27,070 nucleotides of DNA from JBBDSH01 sp040905045 (GTDB lineage: Bacteria; Pseudomonadota; Gammaproteobacteria; Eutrophobiales; Eutrophobiaceae). This document shows, one piece after another, positions 8,117 to 16,778 of the stretch; the stretch's first letter is position 1; each line of letters starts with the position of its first letter. A program made the translations under genes and the position numbers. The DNA lies in contig JBBDSH010000067.1 in NCBI GenBank assembly GCA_040905045.1, positions 1-27,070 of the forward strand. The letters are read 5' to 3'. The notes under the pieces were generated by a model. That model saw nothing but the letters and a program-made list of their open reading frames with translations. It did not search any database and was not told the DNA's origin.

Positions 8117-8277
8117 GATATTGCTCGGATTATTGGATATTATCTTTAAGATTCGTCAGCAGAATCTGTGGGTGATGTACTCCTCACCATGACCGCCAAC
8201 CCCCTGATAAGAAGGGATTTTTTGAGCCTGCCGGGCGTAAAATCGAACCCGGCTTTCGGGAGTGGTTTTCAAAAGGT
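8117..8277. other. Intergenic spacer upstream of fabZ
   Basis: This is the fabZ-proximal part of the lpxD-fabZ gap. GCCGGG (8230-8235) and CCCGGC (8248-8253) form a 6-bp hairpin with a 12-nt loop. On the minus strand it is not followed by a U-run, so it is not a good intrinsic terminator for lpxD. The minus strand between 8117 and 8155 is AT-rich and could hold a fabZ promoter, but I cannot place a confident -35/-10 pair. The frame crossing the gap is not convincing as a gene. Confidence 0.4.
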
Positions 8278-8342
8278 TCTCGCCAAGCGCGCAAAGATCG
8301 CAAAGAGTAAAAATCCATGATTCCTTGGCGATCTTGGCGAGA
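8278..8342. repeat. Nonamer hairpin repeat (CGCCAAG/CTTGGCG family), lpxD 3' end
   Basis: The left arm (from 8278) reads TCTCGCCAAG, then CGCGCAAAGA and TCGCAAAGA, about 9 nt per unit. The right arm at 8321-8342 reads TTCCTTGGCG ATCTTGGCGAGA. The outer 10 nt, TCTCGCCAAG and CTTGGCGAGA, are exact complements, and the rest pairs with a few mismatches around an AT-rich loop. The arm order matches the copy after mutH (24906-24978). On the minus strand it lies about 55 nt after the lpxD stop. Frames through it encode LAKIAK-like repeats and are not genes. Confidence 0.85.
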
Positions 8343-8397
8343 TCCACCATTACCCTTCCAGATACCCACAAATTTTGCCAAAGAGCCATCTTTAATT

Positions 8398-9411
8398 TTA
8401 CTGGTTCTTTTCTTCCAGCGCCTTCACTCGTCTGGCCAGTTCATCCAGGTGTTTGAAGCGGGTGATATTCCTGCGCCAGAGGCGGTTATCGGTGGCAGGG
8501 ATACCGCTGGAATAGACGCCCGCTTCCCTGATGGAATTCGAGACACCGCTCATGCCGGTAATGATTACATCATCGGCAATATCGATATGCCCGGACAAGG
8601 CACTGAGGCCGCCAATCATGCAGCGTTTTCCTATATGCACACTGCCTGCCACGCCCACGCAACCGGCTATGGCGGTATGATCGCCGATAATGACATTATG
8701 TCCGATTTGGACCTGGTTATCGATCTTGACGCCTTCACCGACAACGGTGTCTTCCAGCGCACCCCTGTCCACCGTGCTGTTGGCACCGATTTCCACATCA
8801 TCATGGATCACCACACTGCCCAACTGCGGGATTTTCAGCCAGCGGCCGTTATCATTGGCTATGCCGAAACCGTCGGCACCGATAACAACCCCCGGGTGCA
8901 GCCTGACGTTTTTGCCTATTCGAACATCATGACAAATCGTCACCCCCGCAACCAGGCAGCTTCCCTCATCGATAACCGCATTGCTCTCAATTATACAACC
9001 GGGCCCTATATACACATCCTTGCCAACCGTAACATGTTCACCGACATAGGTATTTGCGCCGATACAGGCCCCTGGATCAACAGTGGCAGAGGTGCTGATA
9101 ACCGCAGCCTCATGACAGCCGGGCTGAAAACCGGTTTCCGGATACAGAAAACGTACGGCCTTCACATAGGCAAGATAGGGATCGGCAACAATCAGTTTAT
9201 TGGCCGGACAGGCCTGCCCGTCGGCGGCGGATAATATTACAGCAGAGGCTTCAGTAGTGCCGAGAAAGGAAAAGTAGCGTCGATTGGAGAAAAAACTCAG
9301 TTCACCCGCCTTTGCGTTTTTGAGGGTGCCGACACCCGATATCAGGCACTCGGAATTCCCGTCCAGTTCCGCATCGACAGCCTCCGCTATTTCCCCCAGT
9401 TTAACAGGCAT
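8398..9411 (-). CDS. lpxD: UDP-3-O-(3-hydroxyacyl)glucosamine N-acyltransferase
   Basis: LpxD adds the second 3-hydroxyacyl chain, to the 2-amino group of UDP-3-O-acylglucosamine, in the third lipid A step. The 337-aa protein has an N-terminal uridine-binding domain (about 1-100), a long left-handed beta-helix of hexapeptide repeats (about 105-300) and a C-terminal helix ending in VKALEEK. GADGFGIAND (178-187) and the catalytic His238 in QIGHNVIIG are present. I chose the ATG at 9411 (MPVKLGEIAE). An in-frame TTG three codons upstream is possible but less likely. It lies 28 nt after skp. Confidence 0.96.
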   Translation of the reverse strand: MPVKLGEIAEAVDAELDGNSECLISGVGTLKNAKAGELSFFSNRRYFSFLGTTEASAVILSAADGQACPANKLIVADPYLAYVKAVRFLYPETGFQPGCHEAAVISTSATVDPGACIGANTYVGEHVTVGKDVYIGPGCIIESNAVIDEGSCLVAGVTICHDVRIGKNVRLHPGVVIGADGFGIANDNGRWLKIPQLGSVVIHDDVEIGANSTVDRGALEDTVVGEGVKIDNQVQIGHNVIIGDHTAIAGCVGVAGSVHIGKRCMIGGLSALSGHIDIADDVIITGMSGVSNSIREAGVYSSGIPATDNRLWRRNITRFKHLDELARRVKALEEKNQ

Positions 9412-9439
9412 ATGCTGCAAACTTTGTCAGCCATTATAT

Positions 9440-9961
9440 TCACTGACTATTTTTCTTTTTCAAATGCTCGATAACCAGATCCGTAATATCGATCCTAGTA
9501 CTGGCGAATATCACGCCCTCACTCAAAACAAGATCATAATTATTCTGTTTTGCGACCGTTTGAATTGCCTGAACAATCTCTTTCTGTATTCTCGATAATT
9601 CTTCATTACGCCGATAAGACAGATCTTCGCGAAACTGATCCTGATTGCGTTTCAGCTCGCGGCGCAGATTTATAATCTCTCTCTCAAGATCCTGTCTTTC
9701 CGCCTCACTCATAATGGCGGCATCCCTCTCCATGCGATCCTCCATTTCCTTCAGCTTTTTCTGGTCATCAACCAGTTGTCGATCACGCGGTGAAAATTCC
9801 CTTTCAATCTCGGCGCGCAGTCTTTCCGCCTGCGGAGATTGTTCCAGGATACGAACGGCATTGACCGCACCGATCCTGTAATCCTCCGCATGCGCGGTCA
9901 TGAAGAGTGGATTGAATAACAGCACACCAGTAATTACCAAATACCTGCCAATGTATTTCAA
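9440..9961 (-). CDS. skp: Periplasmic OmpH/Skp-family chaperone
   Basis: The 173-aa precursor has a cleavable signal peptide, MKYIGRYLVI through the AHA cleavage region at about residue 25. The mature part is a small beta core followed by a long charged coiled coil (about 45-135, many Glu/Arg heptads). This is the tentacle architecture of trimeric Skp, which holds unfolded outer-membrane proteins on their way to BamA. The C-terminal strand YDLVLSEGVIFAS is typical of the family. The start is well supported by GGAGAGGAAAGT before ATG. It is encoded between bamA and lpxD, as in most gammaproteobacteria. A 210-nt AT-rich gap after bamA may contain its own promoter. Confidence 0.95.
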   Translation of the reverse strand: MKYIGRYLVITGVLLFNPLFMTAHAEDYRIGAVNAVRILEQSPQAERLRAEIEREFSPRDRQLVDDQKKLKEMEDRMERDAAIMSEAERQDLEREIINLRRELKRNQDQFREDLSYRRNEELSRIQKEIVQAIQTVAKQNNYDLVLSEGVIFASTRIDITDLVIEHLKKKNSQ

Positions 9962-10037
9962 CTTTCCTCTCCAGGTTCAAGAATTAAAAAATTCAGACGC
10001 ATTATCATGATTTATAAATAAAAATATATCTGTCCAC

Positions 10038-10064
10038 ACTATACCGTCTCTCATAGACTTACAA
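10038..10064 (-). promoter_or_regulatory. Possible sigma-70 promoter for skp
   Basis: On the minus strand, TTGTAA (complement of 10059-10064) is followed after 15 nt by TATAGT (complement of 10038-10043). The surrounding bamA-skp gap is much richer in A and T than the genes. A transcript from here would have a leader of about 70 nt before the skp ribosome-binding site. The spacing is short, so the call is tentative. I found no sigma-E type GAACTT promoter. Confidence 0.35.
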
Positions 10065-10171
10065 GACTGAATCGGATGACGTGCCTGTGATATTCATGCT
10101 CGTATTCTACAATGACAAGACCCGATGCAAAACACTCAATCCGCCCCCTTTGATTAGCGGATTCCCGCACA

Positions 10172-12499
10172 TCAGAAGTTTGTCCCGAAATTGAACTGGA
10201 AGCGCTGGGTTTCATCGCCGGGTTTTGCACCTATGGGTGTTGCAATACTGATACTGACGAGGCCAAAAGGAGACACCCATATCCCGCTCAGACCGGCCGA
10301 ATAACGCAGATTACTGATATCAAAGGGTTCATTGACCAGACCTTCATTATTCGTATCCGGCCCGTAATCACCGAAGACATTACCCGCATCGAAGAACGCC
10401 GACATCCGGACTGAATCCTTGAATTCATCCAGGAACGGTATCGGGATGATAAGTTCGGCCCCGGCTATCAACTTGGTGTTTCCGCCCAGAGGTCGTCCCC
10501 TTACTCTCGGTCCCAGCGTATTTTCCTCATAACCGCGGACGGAACGGGGACCGCCCGCATAAAAGTTCTCGAACACAGGCAAATTATCATTACCAAAGGC
10601 ATCACCGTATCCGAATTCACCTTTTACCGCGAAGATGAAGTCACGATAAACCGGGAAATACCATTGTGTGCGATAGAACAGTTTATAGAATTCCCGCGTA
10701 TCACCCAGCATCGGTACCGAGACCTCGCCGCCGATACTGTGCAGGAAACCGTCTTCCGGCAGAACAGTTTTATTGCGGGTATCGTAATTGAAGCCGACAC
10801 TGAACCGGTAGATATTGCACGGATTGCATTTATCTATGTCTTGTCTCAGAAGTTCGGTACCGAAAAGCCCGACACCCAGTCTTGTATTTTCATAATTGAA
10901 AGAAGTGCTGATGGAATTGTATTCGGATACGGGAATGCCGAAACTCACACCGCCGCCGTAAACACGGCTGTTAAAGTCGACAACATTCGCATCGAATGCG
11001 TCCGTTTCCTGATAATTCAGATTAAAGCCGCGGCTGATTCCATCGATGGTATAGTAGGGATTCATGTAGCCTACCGCAAAACGACGGTTAATCTTGCTGT
11101 TGTTGAATGCGAATTGCATGCGGGAACCGCTGCCGAGAAAATTATTCTGGGTAATACTGGTCTGGAAAATAAGCCCCGAGGTTTGGGAGAAACCAAGCCC
11201 GATCATAAAGTTTCCAAAGGGCTGTTCTTCAACGGAATAATGCACGTCCACCAGATCCGGCTGGCCGGACACGGCCGGCGTTTCAACATTAACATCCTTG
11301 AAATAACCCAGTCGTTGCAGCCGAATCTTGCCTCTTTCCACCTTCGGAGTGGATATCCAGCCGCTTTCAAGTTGCCGCATTTCCCGGCGCAATACCTCGT
11401 CTCGGGTGCGGGTATTGCCTGAAAATGTTATACGCCGGACATAGGCACGCTTGCCGGGATCGACGAAGAAAGTAATTTCCACCTTTTTGTTTTCTTCATC
11501 GATATCAGGTATGGAATTGACATTGGCAAAAGCATAGCCTTCCGCGCCCAGCGCGTCCGTAATCGCGGTAGAGGTGTTGGTAATATCCCTGCGTGAGAAC
11601 AGACTGTCCCTTTTCACCGAAACAAGTTTAAAAAGTTCTTCTTCCGAAAGCACGAGTTCACCGGCCAGCTTGACCCCTGAAACCGTATATTGTTCCCCTT
11701 CGGTGACATTTATAGTGATGTAAATATCCTTCTTGTCCGGCGTGATGGAAACCTGGGTGGAGTCAATATTAAAATTGATGTATCCCTGATCCAGATACAT
11801 GGATCGCAGAGTTTCAAGGTCCCCGGACAGCTTTTGCTTGGAATACTGATCTTTTTTCGTGAAGAAGGAGAACAGGGTGCGGGGGCTCAGTTCAAACTCA
11901 TCCAGCAAGTCATCATCATTAAAGGATTCATTTCCGACAATATTGATTTGGCGTATTCGTGCCGCCTCGCCCTCGGCAATATCAATGGAAACCGCAACAC
12001 GGTTGTTGGACAGTGATTCCACATTGGATTGTATCTTTACGGCGTATTTACCCCGGGAAAAATACTGGCGCTGGAGTTCTTTTTCCAGCTTGTCCAGTTG
12101 CGACTGATCAAATACCCGTCCCTCGGCAAAACCGACACCTTTCAACCCGTCCATAAGGTCTTCCGTCTTGATATCCTCGTTACCGCTTATCTCGATACTC
12201 CCTATCGCCGGCCTTTCCACCACACGTATAACCAGTACATTACCGTCGCGCTCGAGCCGGACATCATCGAAAAATCCGGTCCCGAACAGAGACCTGGCCG
12301 CCTCGACGGATATCTGGTCAGTGAAAGTGTCCCCTACCTCGACCGGCAGGTAGTTGAAGACCGTCCCCGGCGTCAGACGCTGAAGTCCAATAACACGGAT
12401 ATCTTCGATAGTGAAGCTTTCGGCAGCTGAAACAGGATTGCCGACTAACAGCAACATAAACAGTAACAGCAACTTTCGGACAGTTGGATATAAACTCAT
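10172..12499 (-). CDS. bamA: Outer membrane protein assembly factor BamA
   Basis: BamA is the central Omp85 component that folds and inserts beta-barrel proteins into the outer membrane. The 775-aa precursor begins with a signal peptide (about residues 1-26, ending PVSAAES). Five POTRA domains follow, the first starting FTIEDIRVIGLQRLTPG, and then a 16-strand barrel. VRGYEENTLGPR in the barrel is the conserved lid-loop VRGF/Y motif. The last residue is phenylalanine (FNFGTNF), as expected of an outer-membrane barrel. I chose the ATG at 12499 because it starts directly at the signal peptide. An upstream in-frame ATG at 12553 would add 18 charged residues and overlap rseP. Confidence 0.97.
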   Translation of the reverse strand: MSLYPTVRKLLLLFMLLLVGNPVSAAESFTIEDIRVIGLQRLTPGTVFNYLPVEVGDTFTDQISVEAARSLFGTGFFDDVRLERDGNVLVIRVVERPAIGSIEISGNEDIKTEDLMDGLKGVGFAEGRVFDQSQLDKLEKELQRQYFSRGKYAVKIQSNVESLSNNRVAVSIDIAEGEAARIRQINIVGNESFNDDDLLDEFELSPRTLFSFFTKKDQYSKQKLSGDLETLRSMYLDQGYINFNIDSTQVSITPDKKDIYITINVTEGEQYTVSGVKLAGELVLSEEELFKLVSVKRDSLFSRRDITNTSTAITDALGAEGYAFANVNSIPDIDEENKKVEITFFVDPGKRAYVRRITFSGNTRTRDEVLRREMRQLESGWISTPKVERGKIRLQRLGYFKDVNVETPAVSGQPDLVDVHYSVEEQPFGNFMIGLGFSQTSGLIFQTSITQNNFLGSGSRMQFAFNNSKINRRFAVGYMNPYYTIDGISRGFNLNYQETDAFDANVVDFNSRVYGGGVSFGIPVSEYNSISTSFNYENTRLGVGLFGTELLRQDIDKCNPCNIYRFSVGFNYDTRNKTVLPEDGFLHSIGGEVSVPMLGDTREFYKLFYRTQWYFPVYRDFIFAVKGEFGYGDAFGNDNLPVFENFYAGGPRSVRGYEENTLGPRVRGRPLGGNTKLIAGAELIIPIPFLDEFKDSVRMSAFFDAGNVFGDYGPDTNNEGLVNEPFDISNLRYSAGLSGIWVSPFGLVSISIATPIGAKPGDETQRFQFNFGTNF

Positions 12500-12527
12500 A
12501 TGGATACGTGATACTTTTTTGTATTTT

Positions 12528-13892
12528 TCAGTTGATAAGACGGACGATATCATTATAAAAAGCGATACTCATCAACCCCAGAAGAATCGCGATACCCACC
12601 TGTTGCCCTATCAGTTGGGCATCTTCCGAAACCGGACTTCCCTTGACGAACTCGACAAGGTAATACAATAAGTGCCCGCCATCCAGTACAGGAACCGGCA
12701 AAAGGTTAAGCACCCCCAGGCTGACACTGACAATGGCGATGAAACCGAGAAAAGCCGCCAGCCCTATGGAAGCGGTCTGTCCGGCATAATGGGCGATGGT
12801 AATGGGGCCGCTGAGATTTTTAACCGACGCCTCGCCGACGATCATTTTACCGAGGATACGCAGGGTCATCAGTGACATCTCCCAGGTCTTCTTCATCCCC
12901 TCGTACAGGCCCGCGACCGGGCCAAAACGCTGGACGGCGACAAGGCTGGCATCCATCTCCATACCCGTCCTGACGGCCGCCCCGATACGGCCAATGGTCT
13001 CACCATCATCGATAACACGTTCCGGGGTTATGGACAATCGCACATCGTTGTCGGCCCGTCGAACTGTGAGATTCAGCGTCCGGCCCGGATTCGAGCGCAC
13101 AATATCAACCCATTCAGTCCATCCCTCCACGGCTTTTCCGTCCACGGCAACAATCTCATCACCCGGCAGCAAGCCGCCGGTATCGGCCGCGCCGCCGGAT
13201 GTCAGTTCCCCGATAACGGCGGGATACACCGGACGTTTCGGCACCAGACCCAGTACGTTGAGCAATTGCCCTTCAGCCATATCGTCGATAGAAATAGACG
13301 ATAGATCGAGTCGTATATCACCCTGACTGCCATCCTGCCGGATCACCGTATAGGTAATATTCCCCTCTTGGATAATGCGTGACACCGTGGCCTCGACCAC
13401 GGCGCCCCACGTGGGCGTTTCCCGGCCGTCGACACGGATAATCTCCTGGCCCGCCTCGACGCCGGCGTGCATGGCCGGAGAATTCTCCGCCACCTCTCCG
13501 ATTATCGGCTTTAAACCGCTGACACCGGTCATGAACATAATCCAGTAAGCAAACACGGCAAAGATGAAATTGAATATCGGTCCGGCGCTGACAATGGCGA
13601 AACGCCTGGCCAGGGTTTGATTGTTGAATGCCCGGTGTTTTTCTTCTTCTGGCACCTCGCCTTCACGCTCGTCCAGCATCTTGACATAGCCGCCCAGGGG
13701 CAGTGCGGCGATAACCAGTTCCGTTTCGTCCTCACCAAACACCTTCTTCCACAACGGCCTGCCGAAACCGACGGAAAAACGCAGGATCTTGACGTTGCAG
13801 CGCCGTGCCACCCAGTAATGGCCGTATTCATGAAAGGTAATCAACAGGCCCAGAACCAGGATAAAGGCCAGTATGGACTGGATCACCATCAT
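12528..13892 (-). CDS. rseP: RIP metalloprotease RseP (site-2 protease)
   Basis: This inner-membrane zinc protease makes the second cut in the anti-sigma factor RseA during the sigma-E envelope stress response and also clears signal peptides. The 454-aa protein has HEYGH (21-25) in the first membrane helix and the third zinc ligand in LDGG (403-406) of a C-terminal helix. Two tandem PDZ domains lie between them (about 115-215 and 220-310, the second with GGLLPGDEIVAVDGK). SAGPIFNFIFA is the conserved helix after the first domain. The start overlaps the dxr stop (ATGA). Its place directly before bamA, whose stress it reports, is the usual one. Confidence 0.97.
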   Translation of the reverse strand: MMVIQSILAFILVLGLLITFHEYGHYWVARRCNVKILRFSVGFGRPLWKKVFGEDETELVIAALPLGGYVKMLDEREGEVPEEEKHRAFNNQTLARRFAIVSAGPIFNFIFAVFAYWIMFMTGVSGLKPIIGEVAENSPAMHAGVEAGQEIIRVDGRETPTWGAVVEATVSRIIQEGNITYTVIRQDGSQGDIRLDLSSISIDDMAEGQLLNVLGLVPKRPVYPAVIGELTSGGAADTGGLLPGDEIVAVDGKAVEGWTEWVDIVRSNPGRTLNLTVRRADNDVRLSITPERVIDDGETIGRIGAAVRTGMEMDASLVAVQRFGPVAGLYEGMKKTWEMSLMTLRILGKMIVGEASVKNLSGPITIAHYAGQTASIGLAAFLGFIAIVSVSLGVLNLLPVPVLDGGHLLYYLVEFVKGSPVSEDAQLIGQQVGIAILLGLMSIAFYNDIVRLIN

Positions 13893-15070
13893 GCCGCGAT
13901 ACCCCGGGCCGCATCCGCGGCCACGGAACGCGCTTCCCTGTCCGCGGCCAAGATGACATCGAGGCTGTCCGCGGGCCGTGACGACACGTCGGCCAGTGTT
14001 TTTTCCACCACGCGCGGAATGCCGGTGAAGCGCAGACGGCCGGCCAGAAATTCAGCAACCGCGATTTCATTAGCGGCATTCAGTATGGCGGTTGCCGTTC
14101 CTCCCGTGCGCATGGCATCGGCGGCCAGCCGCAGGCAGGGGAAACGTTGGGTATCGGGTTCTTCAAAATCCAGTCGATTGATATCGAACAGATTCAGGCG
14201 CTCCACACCGGAGGTAATGCGCTCCGGCCAGGCCATGGCGTGGGCGATGGGTGTGCGCATATCCGGATTACCCAGTTGCGCCAGTACCGACCCGTCGGTG
14301 TATTCCACAAGGGAATGAATCACGCTCTGTGGATGAAGCACCACCTGAATCCAGTCCGGCCGTGTGTTGAACAGCCAGCAGGCCTCGATTACTTCCAGCC
14401 CCTTGTTCATCATGGTGGCGGAATCCACCGATATTTTACGCCCCATTACCCAGTTGGGATGGGCACAGGCCTGATCCGGGGTAACCTGCTCCAGCTCTGC
14501 CGGAGATGTATTCCTGAAGGGCCCGCCGGACGCCGTGAGCAGAATGCGAACCACACCGGCTTCCTCCAGACCATCGCGAAAATTCATCGGCATCGCCTGA
14601 AAAATGGCATTGTGTTCGCTGTCGATGGGCAGCAATTCCGCATTGCTTTCTCCCACGGCATCCATGAACAACTTGCCGGACATAACCAGGGATTCCTTGT
14701 TGGCCAGCAGTACCCGCTTGCCGGCCCGGGCCGCCGCCAGTGAGGGTAACAATCCGGCCGCCCCGACAATCGCCGCCATGACCTGGTCCGTCTGCGGCAG
14801 GGACGCCACTTTTTCCAGTCCTTCAATGCCGGCCAGTACCTCGGTATCCATGTTCTCACTGACCAGCAGGCTGCGCAGACGTTCCGCGGAATCGTAATCC
14901 GCCATCACGGCATATTCCGGCCGCCATTGCCGGCATTGCTCGACCAGACGTTCCACATCCGAATTCGCGCTAAGGGCAACAACCCGATAGCGCTCCGGGT
15001 GCCGGGAGATGACATCCAGTGTATTGACACCGATGCTGCCGGTGGAGCCGAGGATGGTAACACCAATCAT
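13889..15070 (-). CDS. dxr: 1-deoxy-D-xylulose-5-phosphate reductoisomerase
   Basis: The 393-aa NADPH-dependent enzyme converts DXP to 2-C-methyl-D-erythritol 4-phosphate, the committed step of the MEP isoprenoid pathway. It supplies the precursors used by the neighbouring uppS. GSTGSIG (8-14) is the NADPH-binding loop. LLANKESLVMSG, PIDSEHNAIFQ (metal-binding Asp and Glu) and LTASGGPFR are the active-site segments, followed by MGRKISVDSATMMNKG and HPQSVIHSLVEY. The length is normal (E. coli 398). Its start overlaps the cdsA stop and its stop overlaps the rseP start, both as ATGA. The position after cdsA is Pseudomonas-like. Confidence 0.98.
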   Translation of the reverse strand: MIGVTILGSTGSIGVNTLDVISRHPERYRVVALSANSDVERLVEQCRQWRPEYAVMADYDSAERLRSLLVSENMDTEVLAGIEGLEKVASLPQTDQVMAAIVGAAGLLPSLAAARAGKRVLLANKESLVMSGKLFMDAVGESNAELLPIDSEHNAIFQAMPMNFRDGLEEAGVVRILLTASGGPFRNTSPAELEQVTPDQACAHPNWVMGRKISVDSATMMNKGLEVIEACWLFNTRPDWIQVVLHPQSVIHSLVEYTDGSVLAQLGNPDMRTPIAHAMAWPERITSGVERLNLFDINRLDFEEPDTQRFPCLRLAADAMRTGGTATAILNAANEIAVAEFLAGRLRFTGIPRVVEKTLADVSSRPADSLDVILAADREARSVAADAARGIAA

Positions 15071-15891
15071 GAATACATACCCCAGAGGAGCAATCCCGTT
15101 ACAAAAACCGGTATCGCCGCCGTGAGACTGTCGATCCTGTCAAGAACACCGCCATGCCCCGGCAGGAGTGTGCCACTGTCCTTAAAATTGACCGAACGTT
15201 TCATCAGACTCTCCAGGAGGTCACCCGCTGCAGAAAACAGTACGGTTATCAGACAGAGGCTTATAAATATGAGCAATTCAATTCCTTGTATATTGTCAAT
15301 GAGCACGTAGCCCAGGGCAACCGCCAATGACACAGCCATACCGCCCGCAAGACCCGCCCGTGTCTTTCCCGGACTGATTATTGGCGCCAGTTTTCTCCGG
15401 CCCCAGCGCCGGCCTGTAAAATAGGCCCCTATATCGGCGCCGGCAATCAGCACCACAATGAACAGGAGGAGCACGCGGCTTTCCGAGCCACCGCCCTGCA
15501 GCAGGATCAGACTCAGCCAGGAAGGTACCAGTACCAGTAAGCCGAGCAGCAGCTTGATCAGTCGCGAACCGGGAATGAGCACCAAACGCGCCTCAACGGC
15601 AATGATCAGCATCACTACCAGTATCCAGCCGACCGAGGCCATGAAGATCAGTAACTGCGACCAGATTGTCGGTCTCAAGGTGAAAACAACACCGAGCATA
15701 CAGGCCACAAAAACAACAAAACAGGCACGCAACCAGTACTGTTCCAGTCCGGCCAGATTACTCCATTCCCAGGCGGCGAGACAGATAATCACACCAGTCA
15801 GCAGAGCGAACCAGGCCGTTGGCAGATACCAGACCGCGGCAACGAACAACGGCAGCAGAATGGCCGCCGTGATTATCCGTTGTCTAAGCAT
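15067..15891 (-). CDS. cdsA: Phosphatidate cytidylyltransferase (CDP-diacylglycerol synthase)
   Basis: The integral inner-membrane enzyme makes CDP-diacylglycerol from CTP and phosphatidic acid, the branch point for all bacterial phospholipids. The 274-aa protein has about eight hydrophobic helices. The C-terminal family signature is complete in the segment from SLMKRS through KDSG, LPGHGG and LDRID. I chose the ATG at 15891 (MLRQRIITAAILLP), which starts at the first membrane helix. A longer frame adds 19 non-hydrophobic residues inside uppS. This start overlaps the uppS stop by 8 nt, and the cdsA stop overlaps dxr (ATGA). Both suggest translational coupling. Confidence 0.96.
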   Translation of the reverse strand: MLRQRIITAAILLPLFVAAVWYLPTAWFALLTGVIICLAAWEWSNLAGLEQYWLRACFVVFVACMLGVVFTLRPTIWSQLLIFMASVGWILVVMLIIAVEARLVLIPGSRLIKLLLGLLVLVPSWLSLILLQGGGSESRVLLLFIVVLIAGADIGAYFTGRRWGRRKLAPIISPGKTRAGLAGGMAVSLAVALGYVLIDNIQGIELLIFISLCLITVLFSAAGDLLESLMKRSVNFKDSGTLLPGHGGVLDRIDSLTAAIPVFVTGLLLWGMYS

Positions 15892-16633
15892 TACCGCTTG
15901 CGGCCTTCTGTTCGTCGATACGACCGAAACGCCGCTGACGGCCACCATACCAGCTCAATGCCCGCTCAAGTTCCGTATCGCTGAAATCCGGCCACAGTAC
16001 ATCGGTGAAATACAGTTCCGAATAGGCACATTGCCAGAGCAGATAATTACTGATGCGCTGCTCACCGCCGGTACGGATAAAAAGATCCGGTTCGGGCATG
16101 CCCGCCGTACAGAGATGCGCGGCAAACATTGATTCATTGATATCCATTGGTTTCAAACGACCCTGCATTATCTCTTCTGCGATTCCGGTACAGGCACGGG
16201 TAATGTCCCAGCGGCCGCCATAGTCGGCGGCAACGACAAGATGCAGGCCGGTATTGTTTCTGGTCCGGGCTTCCGAGTCCTCGATAGAGGCGCGCAGTTT
16301 TGTTGTGAAAGTATCACGACCGCCTATAAAACTGAGCCGGATATTGTTTTTGTGTAATTCATCGACTTCATCGCGCAACGAGGTTATGAACAGGTCCATT
16401 AACATCCGGACTTCCTGTTGCGGTCGCTGCCAGTTTTCACTACTGAATGCAAAAACCGTCATGTATTCAATGCGCACTCGGGCACAGTGTTCGATAACAG
16501 CCCGCAGTGCCCTGACACCGGCGTGATGACCCGCCGTTCTCGGCAAACCCCGCTCGATCGCCCAGCGGCCGTTACCGTCCATGACGATGGCGATGTGCCG
16601 AGGAACCCTTTTATTCTTGTCAGGATCTGTCAT
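15884..16633 (-). CDS. uppS: Undecaprenyl diphosphate synthase (cis-prenyltransferase)
   Basis: The 249-aa enzyme adds eight isopentenyl units in cis to farnesyl-PP, making the C55 carrier lipid for peptidoglycan and O-antigen. IAIVMDGNGRWA at 14-25 holds the catalytic Asp19. GHHAGVRAL, FAFSSENWQRP and DLFIRTGGEQRISNYLLWQ are the other conserved regions. I chose the ATG at 16633; an in-frame GTG five codons upstream at 16648 is an alternative. The gap to frr is widened to 143 nt by a GNGTGAG heptad array, which ends about 28 nt before this start. Confidence 0.97.
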   Translation of the reverse strand: MTDPDKNKRVPRHIAIVMDGNGRWAIERGLPRTAGHHAGVRALRAVIEHCARVRIEYMTVFAFSSENWQRPQQEVRMLMDLFITSLRDEVDELHKNNIRLSFIGGRDTFTTKLRASIEDSEARTRNNTGLHLVVAADYGGRWDITRACTGIAEEIMQGRLKPMDINESMFAAHLCTAGMPEPDLFIRTGGEQRISNYLLWQCAYSELYFTDVLWPDFSDTELERALSWYGGRQRRFGRIDEQKAASGNA

Positions 16634-16661
16634 GGGTTTAGAATTCACAGCAAAGTTTAAC

Positions 16662-16778
16662 GAGTGAGGAGTGAGGGGTAAGGAGTGAGGGGGAACGCGG
16701 AATGTGTAAGGCGTGAGGTTGAACCCCGGCGCTCAGAAACATCCTCCTTACTCCTCACGCCTCACACCTCACTCACTC
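16662..16778. repeat. Heptad hairpin array, GNGTGAG family, between frr and uppS
   Basis: Nine unbroken 7-nt units run from 16662 to 16724: GAGTGAG twice, GGGTAAG, GAGTGAG, GGGGAAC, GCGGAAT, GTGTAAG, GCGTGAG and GTTGAAC. After a 19-nt loop, five complementary-type units run from 16744 to 16778: CTCCTTA, CTCCTCA, CGCCTCA, CACCTCA and CTCACTC. The arms are unequal (9 versus 5), so several pairing registers are possible. The last unit covers two bases of the frr stop codon. The second position of each unit is the most variable, while the TGAG or TAAG core is kept. Confidence 0.92.

Noticed and set aside
8228..8253. tRNA T-arm (GGGTTCGATT on the minus strand)
   Set aside because: The flanking bases do not form a 5-bp T-stem with a 7-nt loop, and no acceptor, D or anticodon arms can be drawn.
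8156..8389. 77-codon minus-strand frame between lpxD and fabZ
   Set aside because: It runs through the nonamer hairpin, and its LAKIAK-like peptide is a by-product of the repeat. There is no recognisable domain.
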